From Candidatus Hydrogenedentota bacterium (lineage in GTDB: Bacteria; Hydrogenedentota; Hydrogenedentia; Hydrogenedentiales; GCA-2746185): a stretch of DNA of 8,457 bases. Location: assembly GCA_012965445.1 (NCBI GenBank), contig DTSJ01000359.1, positions 1 through 8,457 of the forward strand. The letters are read 5' to 3'. Each line of letters begins with the position of its first letter. Position 1 is the stretch's first letter. The notes under the pieces are model-generated. The model was given only the letters and a program-made list of their open reading frames with translations, made no database searches and was not told the origin of the DNA. The translations under genes were made by a program, and so were the position numbers. Below are positions 1 through 7,006 of this stretch, piece by piece.

Positions 1-696
1 GCATATGACGCCGCATTCGCCTACGAACTCGGTGTCATCATCCGCGAAGGCCTCAAGCGCATGTACGCGGACCGAGAAAACATCTACTACTACCTCACTG
101 TCGAAAACGACAACTACATCCATCCCCCAATGTCCGAGGGAATCGAAGACGGCATCCTCAAGGGCATGTACAAATTCAAAACCACCGAAAAGAAACGCGA
201 TTCCCACGCCCAGCTCTTCGGCAGCGGCGCGATTCTCAATGAAGCGGTAAAAGCCGCGCAGATTCTCGAGCAGGATTTCGACGTTTCAGCCGACGTATGG
301 AGCATCACAAGTTATAAAGAACTCCACCGGGACGCAAAAGAAACCGACCGCCAAAACATGCTCAACCCCGCAGAAGCGCCGGCAAAATCGTATATCCAGG
401 AATGCCTCAAAGACGAAGACGGCGTATTCGTCGTAGCATCCGACTACGTTAAGGCCCTCCCGGACTCCATTGCCCGCTGGTTCCCCCGCCCCATTCATTC
501 CCTCGGCACTGACGGCTTCGGGCTCAGCGAAGCCCGCGCCGAACTCCGTGACCACTTCGAAGTCGATGCACGCTTTATCGTCATTGCAACCCTTACTGCA
601 CTCGCCCGGGACGGCAAAATCGAATCTAAAATCGTTGTCGATACCATGAAAGAATTCAAAATTGACTCGGCCAAGGAAAATCCGGAAAATCATTAA
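1..696 (+). CDS. aceE: Pyruvate dehydrogenase E1 component, homodimeric type (C-terminal part)
   Basis: This is the last 231 codons of the E1 subunit of the pyruvate dehydrogenase complex, the thiamine-diphosphate enzyme that decarboxylates pyruvate and reductively acetylates the lipoyl group of E2 in the cytoplasm. The frame is open from base 1 and ends in TAA at 694-696; the 5' end lies outside the window. What is visible matches the C-terminal region of the AceE family (about 890 residues in E. coli). Recognisable stretches are ENIYYYLTVENDNY, the glycine-rich GSGAILNEAVKAA, SITSYKEL, LGTDGFGLSEAR and HFEVDARFIV. These identify the single-chain E1 rather than the alpha/beta type. The catalytic ThDP domains are not in view. 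The downstream E2 gene starts 28 bases later on the same strand, so the pair is almost certainly co-transcribed. No truncation or frameshift is seen in the visible part. Confidence 0.95.
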   Translation, partial: AYDAAFAYELGVIIREGLKRMYADRENIYYYLTVENDNYIHPPMSEGIEDGILKGMYKFKTTEKKRDSHAQLFGSGAILNEAVKAAQILEQDFDVSADVWSITSYKELHRDAKETDRQNMLNPAEAPAKSYIQECLKDEDGVFVVASDYVKALPDSIARWFPRPIHSLGTDGFGLSEARAELRDHFEVDARFIVIATLTALARDGKIESKIVVDTMKEFKIDSAKENPENH

Positions 697-724
697 CACA
701 CCCTCAAAGGACTAAGACGCACCT

Positions 725-2053
725 ATGGCCACTACCGTTTCCCTTCCCGACCTCGGAGAAAATATCGACTCCGGAACCGTCACCGCTGTCCTCGTCAAGG
801 TCGGCGACACCGTCGCAATAGACGATCCCCTGGTTGAACTGGAAACAGACAAAGCCGTCGTCGAAGTCCCCTCCTCCGAAGCAGGCGTGATCACCGAAAT
901 CAACGTCGAAGAAGGCGGAACACTCCAGGTAGGCGGAACCATCATTACCCTCGATGGCACGGGCGCAGCGCCCGCAAAAGCAGCCGTCGCAGCAAAAGCA
1001 TCAATGCCGGAACCGGAATCCGAGCCGGAACCAACCCCAGAACCCGAACCAGATCCGGTCGAGGCGTCAGGACCCGAACCCGCCGCACCATCACCGCCAA
1101 AGCCCGTACCCATCGCAAGATCAACCGAACCCGTTCGCGCAGCACCCTCCGTCAGAAAACTCGCACGCGAAATCGGCATAGAAATCAGCGATGTCACTCC
1201 CAAAAATCCAAAAAAGGGAATCACCGCAGCCGACGTAAAGGCACACGCCAAAAACGGATCGCCTAAAGCTGCTCCTTCCACACCCTCGAAATCGAAAGCG
1301 ACCTCAACAGGCACACCCAACGCCGCCCCACTCCCCAACTTCGAAAAATGGGGTTCCGTTCGCCGCGAAGAAATGTCCAACATCCGAAAAGTCACCCTCC
1401 AGTCCATGACACGCTCATGGACCACCATCCCCCACGTAACCCAGAACGACCTCGCCGACGTCACTGCAATGGAAGAATTCCGAAAAGCCCACGGTAAATC
1501 CGCCGTGGCCGCAGGCGGAAAACTCACCGCCACCACCATCCTCGTCAAAATCCTCTGTGAAGCCCTAAAACACTTCCCCCAATTCAACGCCAGCATCGAC
1601 ACCGAAACATCCGAAATCATCTACAAAGAATACTTCAACATCGGAATCGCGGTCGACACCGAAAGCGGACTCATGGTTCCCAACATCAAAAACGTCGACC
1701 AAAAAGGACTCACCGCGATCGCCGTCGAAATGACGCAAATGTCCGAACGCGCACGCACACGCAAAATAAAACTCGACGAACTACAAGGCACCTGCATGAC
1801 CATCACCAACCTCGGCGGAATCGGCGGCACCTCCTTCACCCCCATCGTCAACGCGCCCGAAGTCGCTATCCTCGGCGTCTCCCGCTCCAGAGTAGAATCC
1901 GTCTACATCGACGGAGAATTCGTCCCCCGCACCATGATGCCCATATCCCTCTCCTACGACCACCGGGTAATCGACGGCGCCGACGCAGCACGATTCACCC
2001 GCTGGATCTGCGAAACACTGGAACACCCCATGGTCCTCATGCTCGACTCGTGA
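725..2053 (+). CDS. aceF: Pyruvate dehydrogenase E2, dihydrolipoamide acetyltransferase
   Basis: A 442-residue E2 core subunit that transfers acetyl from lipoyl-lysine to CoA. One lipoyl domain covers about residues 1-78, with the lipoylated lysine K43 in ETDKAVVEV. A flexible linker rich in Pro, Glu and Ala, with EPEP repeats, covers about 95-137. The E1/E3-binding domain spans about 140-176 (APSVRKLAREIGI, then GITAADVKAH). The C-terminal acetyltransferase domain carries the active-site signature DHRVIDG with H413 and D417. Having one lipoyl domain makes it shorter than the three-lipoyl E. coli protein; this is common outside the enterics. ATG at 725 is chosen because the lipoyl fold begins directly there; an AAAGGA at 706-711 lies 13 bases upstream, rather far for a Shine-Dalgarno. 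It sits in an operon with aceE. Directly behind the TGA stop there is an in-frame repeat of the last codons (see the repeat at 2030-2086). Confidence 0.95.
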   Translation: MATTVSLPDLGENIDSGTVTAVLVKVGDTVAIDDPLVELETDKAVVEVPSSEAGVITEINVEEGGTLQVGGTIITLDGTGAAPAKAAVAAKASMPEPESEPEPTPEPEPDPVEASGPEPAAPSPPKPVPIARSTEPVRAAPSVRKLAREIGIEISDVTPKNPKKGITAADVKAHAKNGSPKAAPSTPSKSKATSTGTPNAAPLPNFEKWGSVRREEMSNIRKVTLQSMTRSWTTIPHVTQNDLADVTAMEEFRKAHGKSAVAAGGKLTATTILVKILCEALKHFPQFNASIDTETSEIIYKEYFNIGIAVDTESGLMVPNIKNVDQKGLTAIAVEMTQMSERARTRKIKLDELQGTCMTITNLGGIGGTSFTPIVNAPEVAILGVSRSRVESVYIDGEFVPRTMMPISLSYDHRVIDGADAARFTRWICETLEHPMVLMLDS

Positions 2054-2086
2054 TGCCCAGATATGGTCCTGATGCTGGACTCCTAA
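2030..2086 (+). repeat. In-frame duplicate of the aceF 3' end (two 24-base copies, 33-base period)
   Basis: Copy 1 (2030-2053) is the true end of aceF and encodes MVLMLDS-stop. Copy 2 (2063-2086) lies in the same reading frame nine bases past the stop and also encodes MVLMLDS-stop. The copies differ at 4 of 24 bases: CTC to CTG twice, TCG to TCC, and TGA to TAA. All sense differences are third-position and synonymous. Such a pattern is expected from homologous coding sequence that has diverged, not from random similarity or a very recent slip duplication. The likely reading is a remnant of another E2 3' end left by recombination or gene replacement. This origin is inference. Confidence 0.8.
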
Positions 2087-2199
2087 AACTCAAACTCCAC
2101 AAACGGCGTTTCACCATCCCGCTGAGTCAACGTCTTGAATGCCTGTGCATCCCGAGACTCCATCCACGCGCACAACAGCACTACATCATCTGCGTACAT
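2083..2199 (-). CDS. Possible 38-residue small protein or gene remnant, unrecognised
   Basis: On the minus strand an ATG at 2199-2197 opens a 38-codon frame that ends in TAG (2085-2083), inside the 281-base gap between aceF and the PilZ gene. The start is preceded by AAGGA about seven bases upstream, a credible ribosome binding site. The peptide begins MYADDVVLLCAWMESRDA, has a mixed, protein-like composition and ends TPFVEFEF. YADD recalls the catalytic box of reverse transcriptases, but nothing else in the peptide supports that, and the match is too short to use. The frame continues 11 codons upstream of the ATG to an in-frame TAG, so it could instead be the tail of a decayed gene. Its stop overlaps the TAA of the duplicated aceF tail. 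I do not recognise a family. The main alternative is a chance reading frame. Confidence 0.3.
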   Translation of the reverse strand: MYADDVVLLCAWMESRDAQAFKTLTQRDGETPFVEFEF

Positions 2200-2334
2200 A
2201 CTCCATTCCTTTCCCAAGTTTCGGTAGTTTACCTATAAGTCGCCGCCCATGACGATTTGGAGAATAATTCGTAGTTGCCCCCCGCGCTTGTGACACACCC
2301 GCCTTCCCGCGTATAGTGAAACGGGAGAAAAACC

Positions 2335-2991
2335 ATGACCGCCCAATCACCCCTACAACCCGAAAAAGAATGCTTCCTCACCGCCATGGGGCGCACTCTT
2401 GTCGTCGAGATCCTCGGCATTTCTGGCGACGCAATCTGGATCAGCTACCCCACTGCCGACATTATCAAAGAAGGCACAGGCGTCGAACTCTCCTTCCACG
2501 AAGCAGGCGGATTCATCGGCTTCCACGCACGCGTCGCAAGCGGCCCAAAAATGAACCAGTCCGGCATCATGCTCGAACGAGCAGAATCCGCCAGACACAA
2601 CACAGGACGCAAAAACTGGCGCGTACCCACCGACTTCCCAGTTGTACTCAACGAACTCGAAGACGATAAACCACTGCAAGCACAGATGAAAGACATCACC
2701 ATCGACGGCGCACTCGTGAAAACCGACTCGGAACTCCAAGCTGGGGCAATGTTCAACCTCAAGATGAAGCTGCCCAAATCAGAACCCTTCAAACTACTCG
2801 TTCAGATCGTATACAGCGACCCCACAACATCCGACCAGCAAAACCGCTACGGTCTACGCTTCGTTGAAGTCCCCCATGTAGCCAAAGACGCGCTTATGTG
2901 GTTCCTCTACGAAAAAATCCACGACCTCTATCCCCAAAAACTCCGCGATCTCTACCCCCGTCCCGGAAAAAAGAAGCCCGCCGCGTCCTAG
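2335..2991 (+). CDS. PilZ-domain protein, probable c-di-GMP receptor
   Basis: A 218-residue soluble protein with no signal peptide or membrane segment. The N-terminal half (about 10-88) looks like the YcgR-type beta-barrel that often precedes PilZ. The PilZ domain follows with RKNWR at 92-96, fitting the RxxxR c-di-GMP motif, and DITIDG at 120-125, fitting the D/N-x-S-x-x-G motif with Thr in place of Ser. RYGLRF at 171-176 fits the closing strand of the domain. The C-terminus is basic (RPGKKKPAAS). The family binds cyclic di-GMP and relays it to motility, adhesion or secretion machinery; the output here cannot be told. ATG at 2335 has GGGAG at 2323-2327, seven bases away. The gene is convergent with the acyl-CoA synthetase, and the two TAG stops share CTAG at 2988-2991. 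No diguanylate cyclase or flagellar gene is nearby. Confidence 0.85.
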   Translation: MTAQSPLQPEKECFLTAMGRTLVVEILGISGDAIWISYPTADIIKEGTGVELSFHEAGGFIGFHARVASGPKMNQSGIMLERAESARHNTGRKNWRVPTDFPVVLNELEDDKPLQAQMKDITIDGALVKTDSELQAGAMFNLKMKLPKSEPFKLLVQIVYSDPTTSDQQNRYGLRFVEVPHVAKDALMWFLYEKIHDLYPQKLRDLYPRPGKKKPAAS

Positions 2992-4804
2992 ACTTCCTCG
3001 GCGTAAAATCCCTCAATTACGTCCGCGTAGTTCTCCAGCACCACCCGCCGCTTGATTTTCATCGTTGGCGTCATCTCATCCTTTTCTTCAGTGAACTCGA
3101 CCGGAAGAATCTCATACTTCCGAATATTCTCATACCGCGCCAGCTCGCTGTTGGCATCCCCAACGCTCTTCTCCACGAGCGATCGCACATGGTCACTCTC
3201 CAGAATCTCCTGCGCACTCTTCCCCGAAAAAGCCTCCGTCTCCTGCAGGCCTGCAATTCCCTCAGCGGAAATCGTAATCAACGCCGACAAAAATCGCCGC
3301 CGATCCCCGATCACGACAACCTGCGAAATCAGCGGCTCCCGCGTAATCAGGATCTCAATATTCGAAGGAGCAACATTCTTCCCCCCCGCCGTAATCAGCA
3401 GGTTCTTCTTCCGATCCGTTATCCGCAAAATCCCTCAGCATCCACCTCCCCGATGTCACCCGTATGCAGCCAGCCCTCCGAGTCGATGGTCTCAGCCGTC
3501 GCCTCAGGTTTATTCAAATACCCCTGAAACACACCGTCACCCTTAATAAGAATCTCACCATCCTCAGCAATCCGGCATTCAAAACCCTTCACAACCGTCC
3601 CCACGGTATTCACCTTATACTGGCCCACCGAATTGATATGACTGATCCCCGAAGACTCAGTCATCCCGTAGACCTCATAAAACGGAATGCCGATACCATT
3701 GAAAAACTGAACAATATCCGCCGATATCGGTGCTGCCCCGCATACTATCGTATCCACTTCCCCCCCAAGCGCCCCCCGAATTTTGGACAAAACCAAAGCG
3801 TCCGCCACACCAAACTTCATCGACACCCACAATGGCACAGACTCATCCGCCATCCGATACTCCGACGCTTGGATGCCTGCCTTCAGCGCCCACGCAAACA
3901 GCTTCTGTCTCCCTGGAGGTGCCGAACTCACCCGACCCATGATCGCCGTATAGGCCTTCTCAAACAAACGCGGCACACCCCCAACCAAAGTAGGATGCTT
4001 CGCCTGAGCTATCTCCGTAAACCGAAGCATATCCTCAATAAAATACGCCTTCGTTCCACCATAAATCCGCCCGATAAAACCAACCACATGCTCCGCCACA
4101 TGACTCAAAGGCAAAAAAGCAATCGCAGATTTGTCCGCCCGATCCTCCATCCGGTCATACACCGCTTCAGAACAAAACAGACAATTCCGGTGTGACAACA
4201 TCGCACCCTTCGGAGGCCCCGTCGTGCCGCTCGTATACACCAGCACCGCCGTCGTGTCAGGCGTCAAAGCATCGATCATTTCCCCATACGCACCCGGATG
4301 CTCCTCTTCGTATGCCCGCCCCATCTCCAACACCGAACCAAAACTACGCACGCACTCATCCGCGGAAGCCTCCCCCTCCCACAAAACATACAGCATCACC
4401 TCCGGCGTATCATCTCGAACCGACATCGCCATATCCAGCCGTTCACGCGTATCAACAATCACCACCCGCGCCCCCGAATCGGAAATAATATAAGCCGCCT
4501 GATCAGCCGTACACGTCTGATAAATCCCCGCCGAACATCCCCCAAGCGACATGATCCCGAGATCCGCTATCGTCCACTGCGGTGTCGTGTTTCCCCAGAT
4601 CGCCGCGCGCATCCCCGACTCAATCCCCAGCGACTTCAACCCCGTCGAAAAAGCAGACACCAACTCCCCATACTCACGCCACGTCGTAGACACCCAACGC
4701 CCCTCAACCTCAACCTCATACGCATCCTCAGAACCCGACTCCTCGATTCGATTCCGAAACAAATGCCCAACAGTTCGCGCAGAGATAATCTTGTCCGTTA
4801 TCAT
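2988..4804 (-). pseudogene. Long-chain acyl-CoA synthetase (AMP-forming), interrupted by a -1 frameshift
   Basis: Activates fatty acids to acyl-CoA through an acyl-adenylate. Read from ATG at 4804, the first 459 residues follow the ANL family: the P-loop YTSGTTGPPKG at 190-200, YGMTESSG at 379-386 and GWLHTGDIG near 444-452. The frame then hits TAA at 3421-3419. The rest of the protein continues in another frame as LRITDRKKNLLITAGGKN and runs to TAG at 2990-2988. It includes TPTMKIKRR, which holds the catalytic lysine (about residue 583 if joined). Restoring one base at the A run 3427-3430 (T run in the coding sense) gives an uninterrupted 605-residue protein, the normal length for the FadD15-like long-chain group (about 600). 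As read, the gene would yield an adenylation core without its C-terminal lid. The break is either a real mutation or a homopolymer error in the assembly. No strong ribosome binding site precedes the ATG. Confidence 0.85.
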
Positions 4805-5036
4805 AACGATTCAGTGTACACACCCCCGCATCCCAATACAAACACCGAATATCGATTGCCCCCGACCCCTCCGAAACGATCTGGGTTTAACCCTTCTGTC
4901 AGGCGAGTCGCTCAATCCAAAACCACGTTCCCATGATGCATCTCAAGCACGACACCGTGCGTCGCATTGTTCGATCACCCATAAAATATGAAGATAACAT
5001 GAAACCAAAGCCGAAACTGGCAGCATAAATCCCGGA

Positions 5037-5067
5037 TTGACCGTCCACTGGAGATGAGCATTATAAT
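5037..5067 (+). promoter_or_regulatory. Second possible sigma70-type promoter (upstream)
   Basis: TTGACC at 5037-5042 and a consensus TATAAT at 5062-5067 are separated by 19 bases, longer than the preferred 17. The -10 hexamer lies within the 10-bp palindrome CATTATAATG (5059-5068). It could act as an upstream, weaker start for the gene at 5148. Confidence 0.35.
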
Positions 5068-5079
5068 GAAGATACGAGT

Positions 5080-5108
5080 TTGAAAGTGGTCCTGAATAGG
5101 TGTAGAAT
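5080..5108 (+). promoter_or_regulatory. Sigma70-type promoter for the cytochrome c/copper protein gene
   Basis: TTGAAA at 5080-5085 (5 of 6 to consensus) and TAGAAT at 5103-5108 (5 of 6) are separated by exactly 17 bases. Transcription would begin near 5115, leaving a leader of about 33 bases that keeps the ribosome binding site AGGAGAAGG at 5135-5143. This is the best promoter match I found in the window by eye. Confidence 0.6.
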
Positions 5109-5115
5109 AATTCTA
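5103..5115. promoter_or_regulatory. 13-bp palindrome over the -10 element (possible operator)
   Basis: TAGAAT-A-ATTCTA is a perfect inverted repeat around a single central base, and its left arm is the proposed -10 hexamer. A dimeric repressor bound here would block transcription of the gene at 5148. The ten bases AGAATAATTC recur at 2261-2270, upstream of the PilZ gene. AT-rich sequence makes a chance palindrome plausible, so the regulatory role is inference. Confidence 0.35.
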
Positions 5116-5147
5116 AATCGTGGGTTTACCTGCTAGGAGAAGGCATC

Positions 5148-6386
5148 ATGATAAGTAGAAACGAATGGACAGTTTTGGGTTCGGTGGTTGCGATTCTGTG
5201 TTTGGCTATGCCGGTATTTGCCGATATTGCATCCAAGCCAACCTTTCATAAAGACGTGCAGCCTATACTGCAGGAAAACTGTCAGGTTTGTCACCGTCCG
5301 AGCGGTACAAACATGGGCGGGATGATTGCCCCGATGTCTCTAACGACTTACGCTGAAACGCGCCCGTGGGCGAAGGCAATCGCGAAGCAGGTATCCGGAA
5401 AGACCATGCCTCCGTGGCATGCCGCCCCGGAACATCAAGGCCAGTTCGAGAATGAACGAACGCTCACCGAAAACGATATTGCGACGATAGTTCGCTGGGT
5501 AGAGAAGGGCGCTTTGCGTGGCAACCCAAAGGACGCTCCTGATGCCCTTGAGCTTGCTGATAACGATGGATGGGGAATCGGTGTCCCAGATGTGGTCGTC
5601 AGCATGCCGGAGCCTTACTTTGTAGAGGACGATGTGCGAGACTTGTACGTCGACTTCGAGACAACGCTGGGAGACGACATTCTCACGGAGCAACGATGGC
5701 TTCAGGCAAACCAGGTGCGCGCAGGCAGCGGCGCAGTACATCATGTAATCTCCTCCCTCGGTTCGCTTGTCCCCGGTGGCGACCCGCGATTCTATCGCGA
5801 AGGTTACGGACGCAAAATCCGGCCCGGCCAAACGGTCACGTTCAAAATGCACTATCACAAAGAACCCGGCCCCGGAACTGGCGTGTGGGACCAGACGAAA
5901 GTCGGTCTGAAATTTTATCCCAGGGACTATAAACCGACCTACGCGTTTCATGGGGATTCTATGGGTAATTTCCGGTTCCGCATCCCCGCGGGAGACGCGA
6001 ATTACTCAGCCAAATCAGAATTTACGTTTCCAAACGATTCCCGGCTGGTGTCCTTCATGCCTCACATGCACGTGCGCGGCAAGGCCGTCGAAATCATGGC
6101 ATTCTATCCTGACGGTACCGAGGAGCGCGTACTCAGCGTTCCCAAGTACGACTTCAACTGGCAGACAACCTACGAATACGAACAGTACAAATTCATCCCC
6201 AAGGGAACCCGCCTTGAAATGACCGCATGGTGGGATAATTCAGTTGATAACGACTCGAATCCCGATCCGACAAAGGATATCGGCTGGGGACGGCCTACGA
6301 CTTCGGAAATGATGTTCGCCTGGATGCGCTATACCGATCCCGTCGTGGCGGACGATGCTGTTGAAGGCGCGCCAAGCTCGGACTAG
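5148..6386 (+). CDS. Exported cytochrome c / type II copper monooxygenase-like protein
   Basis: A 412-residue protein with a signal peptide: charged start, hydrophobic stretch about 8-24, likely cleavage after VFA at 25. It therefore acts in the periplasm or at the cell surface. A c-type haem site CQVCH lies at 45-49, with M87 in GKTMPPWH as probable distal ligand. The second domain resembles the ascorbate-dependent type II copper monooxygenases (PHM and dopamine beta-monooxygenase). It has an HH pair at 198-199, HYH at 235-237, HMH at 306-308 and the Met pair at 388-389 in SEMMFAW. The order HH, H, HxH, M matches the CuH and CuM ligand sets of that family, with similar spacing between H237, HMH and Met. 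No ligand is visibly missing. The substrate is unknown; hydroxylation with electrons from the haem is inference. ATG at 5148 has AGGAGAAGG at 5135-5143. It has its own promoter and is not in an obvious operon. Confidence 0.8.
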   Translation: MISRNEWTVLGSVVAILCLAMPVFADIASKPTFHKDVQPILQENCQVCHRPSGTNMGGMIAPMSLTTYAETRPWAKAIAKQVSGKTMPPWHAAPEHQGQFENERTLTENDIATIVRWVEKGALRGNPKDAPDALELADNDGWGIGVPDVVVSMPEPYFVEDDVRDLYVDFETTLGDDILTEQRWLQANQVRAGSGAVHHVISSLGSLVPGGDPRFYREGYGRKIRPGQTVTFKMHYHKEPGPGTGVWDQTKVGLKFYPRDYKPTYAFHGDSMGNFRFRIPAGDANYSAKSEFTFPNDSRLVSFMPHMHVRGKAVEIMAFYPDGTEERVLSVPKYDFNWQTTYEYEQYKFIPKGTRLEMTAWWDNSVDNDSNPDPTKDIGWGRPTTSEMMFAWMRYTDPVVADDAVEGAPSSD

Positions 6387-6556
6387 CTACCATTCCGCCT
6401 GATAGTGCCTGGGTACCACCGTCGCGTTTATGCGCTCTGGTGCGGTGCAGGCAGGGATCTTGCGGTCTCGAATCCGCAACCTGGTTCAGCACAGTTAGTC
6501 CCAGGCTCTGATCTCAACGCAGGATCCGGGTCGGCACGACCAACGACGGAGATAAC
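6387..6556 (+). other. Leader region before the VOC gene with several inverted repeats
   Basis: This 170-base gap contains TTGCGG-N8-CCGCAA at 6460-6479 and GGTCG-GCA-CGACC at 6529-6541, the latter just seven bases before the Shine-Dalgarno. A longer-range pair GCCTGGG (6407-6413) and CCCAGGC (6500-6506) encloses the first hairpin. No T tract follows any of them, so they do not look like intrinsic terminators. No clear -35/-10 pair was found. The arrangement could be a structured leader or simply GC-rich chance pairing. Confidence 0.35.
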
Positions 6557-7006
6557 ATGAATATTTCGGGAATGGTACACGTGAACATTAACTGCAGCGA
6601 CTTCGAGCGGTCCCGGGAGTTCTACGAATCGCTCGGATTCGGGCTTCTGGTCATGGTGCCCGAACGCAGCACCCCGGACGTCGCCGCCGCAGTGGGAATG
6701 CCCCCGTATCAGGTGAAAGGGGGCCTGATGCGATTGCCCGATTCGCAGACGATGATCGATCTGCTGGAGTGGAAAGAGCCCAGCGATGACACGCCGCCCT
6801 ATTCACATCTCTACCATCTGGGTCTGGGTCGAATTGCCTTGTCCACGACGGACCTCGATGCGGACGTCGCAACTCTGAAGGACCGAGGCGTTGAATTTCT
6901 TTCGGAACCAGTGACGGTCGAGATGGAAAACATGCCGCCGTCCAGATTCGTCTACTTCAAAGATCCCGACGGTACGACATTAGAACTCGTCGAGATGTAC
7001 GCCTAG
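6557..7006 (+). CDS. VOC (glyoxalase/bleomycin-resistance fold) family protein
   Basis: A 149-residue cytoplasmic protein, the usual length for a single VOC chain made of two beta-alpha-beta-beta-beta modules. Module one begins MVHVNINCSDFERSREFYESLGF with H8 at the usual metal-ligand place. Module two begins GLGRIALSTTDLDADVATL and ends DPDGTTLELVE with E143 at the usual last ligand. Two other expected ligands differ: the Glu of the usual xEL strand is D68 in MIDLLEW, and the His of the usual GHIAF is R92 in GLGRIAL. The metal site may thus be altered or absent, or H84 or H87 may substitute. The family includes isomerases, dioxygenases, lyases and binding proteins, so no reaction can be assigned. 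ATG at 6557 has GGAG at 6548-6551. The gene lies 170 bases after the cytochrome/copper gene and converges on the dehydrogenase gene, six bases between stops. Confidence 0.85.
   Translation: MNISGMVHVNINCSDFERSREFYESLGFGLLVMVPERSTPDVAAAVGMPPYQVKGGLMRLPDSQTMIDLLEWKEPSDDTPPYSHLYHLGLGRIALSTTDLDADVATLKDRGVEFLSEPVTVEMENMPPSRFVYFKDPDGTTLELVEMYA

Larger units (their letters stand above)
4805..5147. other. Divergent intergenic region
   Basis: These 343 bases separate the minus-strand acyl-CoA synthetase from the plus-strand cytochrome c/copper protein gene and must hold the promoters of both. The right part (5037-5118) has good plus-strand promoter elements, described separately. The left part shows an 11-bp palindrome GGGTTTAACCC at 4883-4893 and a small hairpin GCACG-ACAC-CGTGC at 4947-4960, neither followed by a T tract. 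No convincing minus-strand promoter was identified. A 31-codon plus-strand frame at 4933-5028 has no ribosome binding site and was not called. Confidence 0.6.

Noticed and set aside
712..1620. Long minus-strand reading frame opposite aceF (302 codons)
   Set aside because: It is antisense to a certain gene; its Ser/Gly/Thr-rich low-complexity translation mirrors the Pro/Glu linker and C-ending codons of aceF.
2187..2199. Reverse-transcriptase YADD box in the small minus-strand frame
   Set aside because: Four residues only; no other reverse-transcriptase motif or intron/retron structure is nearby.
2050..2238. Plus-strand frame of 62 codons overlapping the aceF stop
   Set aside because: No ribosome binding site, starts within the aceF end, and the composition looks like the antisense of the small minus-strand frame.
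2288..2317. Promoter TTGTGA-N18-TATAGT directly before the PilZ gene
   Set aside because: Transcription would start at about 2324, inside the ribosome binding site at 2323-2327, so it would give a transcript without a full leader.
3425..3433. Programmed -1 frameshift in the acyl-CoA synthetase
   Set aside because: GGATTTTGC is not a slippery heptamer in the reading frame; tRNA-Phe would have to re-pair with ATT. Mutation or sequence error is simpler.
3464..4195. Plus-strand frame of 243 codons opposite the acyl-CoA synthetase
   Set aside because: The translation is rich in Arg, His and Pro without any domain, and the opposite strand carries clear ANL-family motifs throughout.
4933..5028. 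31-codon plus-strand frame starting with two ATG codons
   Set aside because: No Shine-Dalgarno sequence, no recognised similarity, and it lies in a divergent promoter region.
6460..6480. tRNA-like T-arm (GGTCTCGAATCC)
   Set aside because: It resembles GGTTCGAATCC only loosely, and no acceptor, D or anticodon arms can be built around it.
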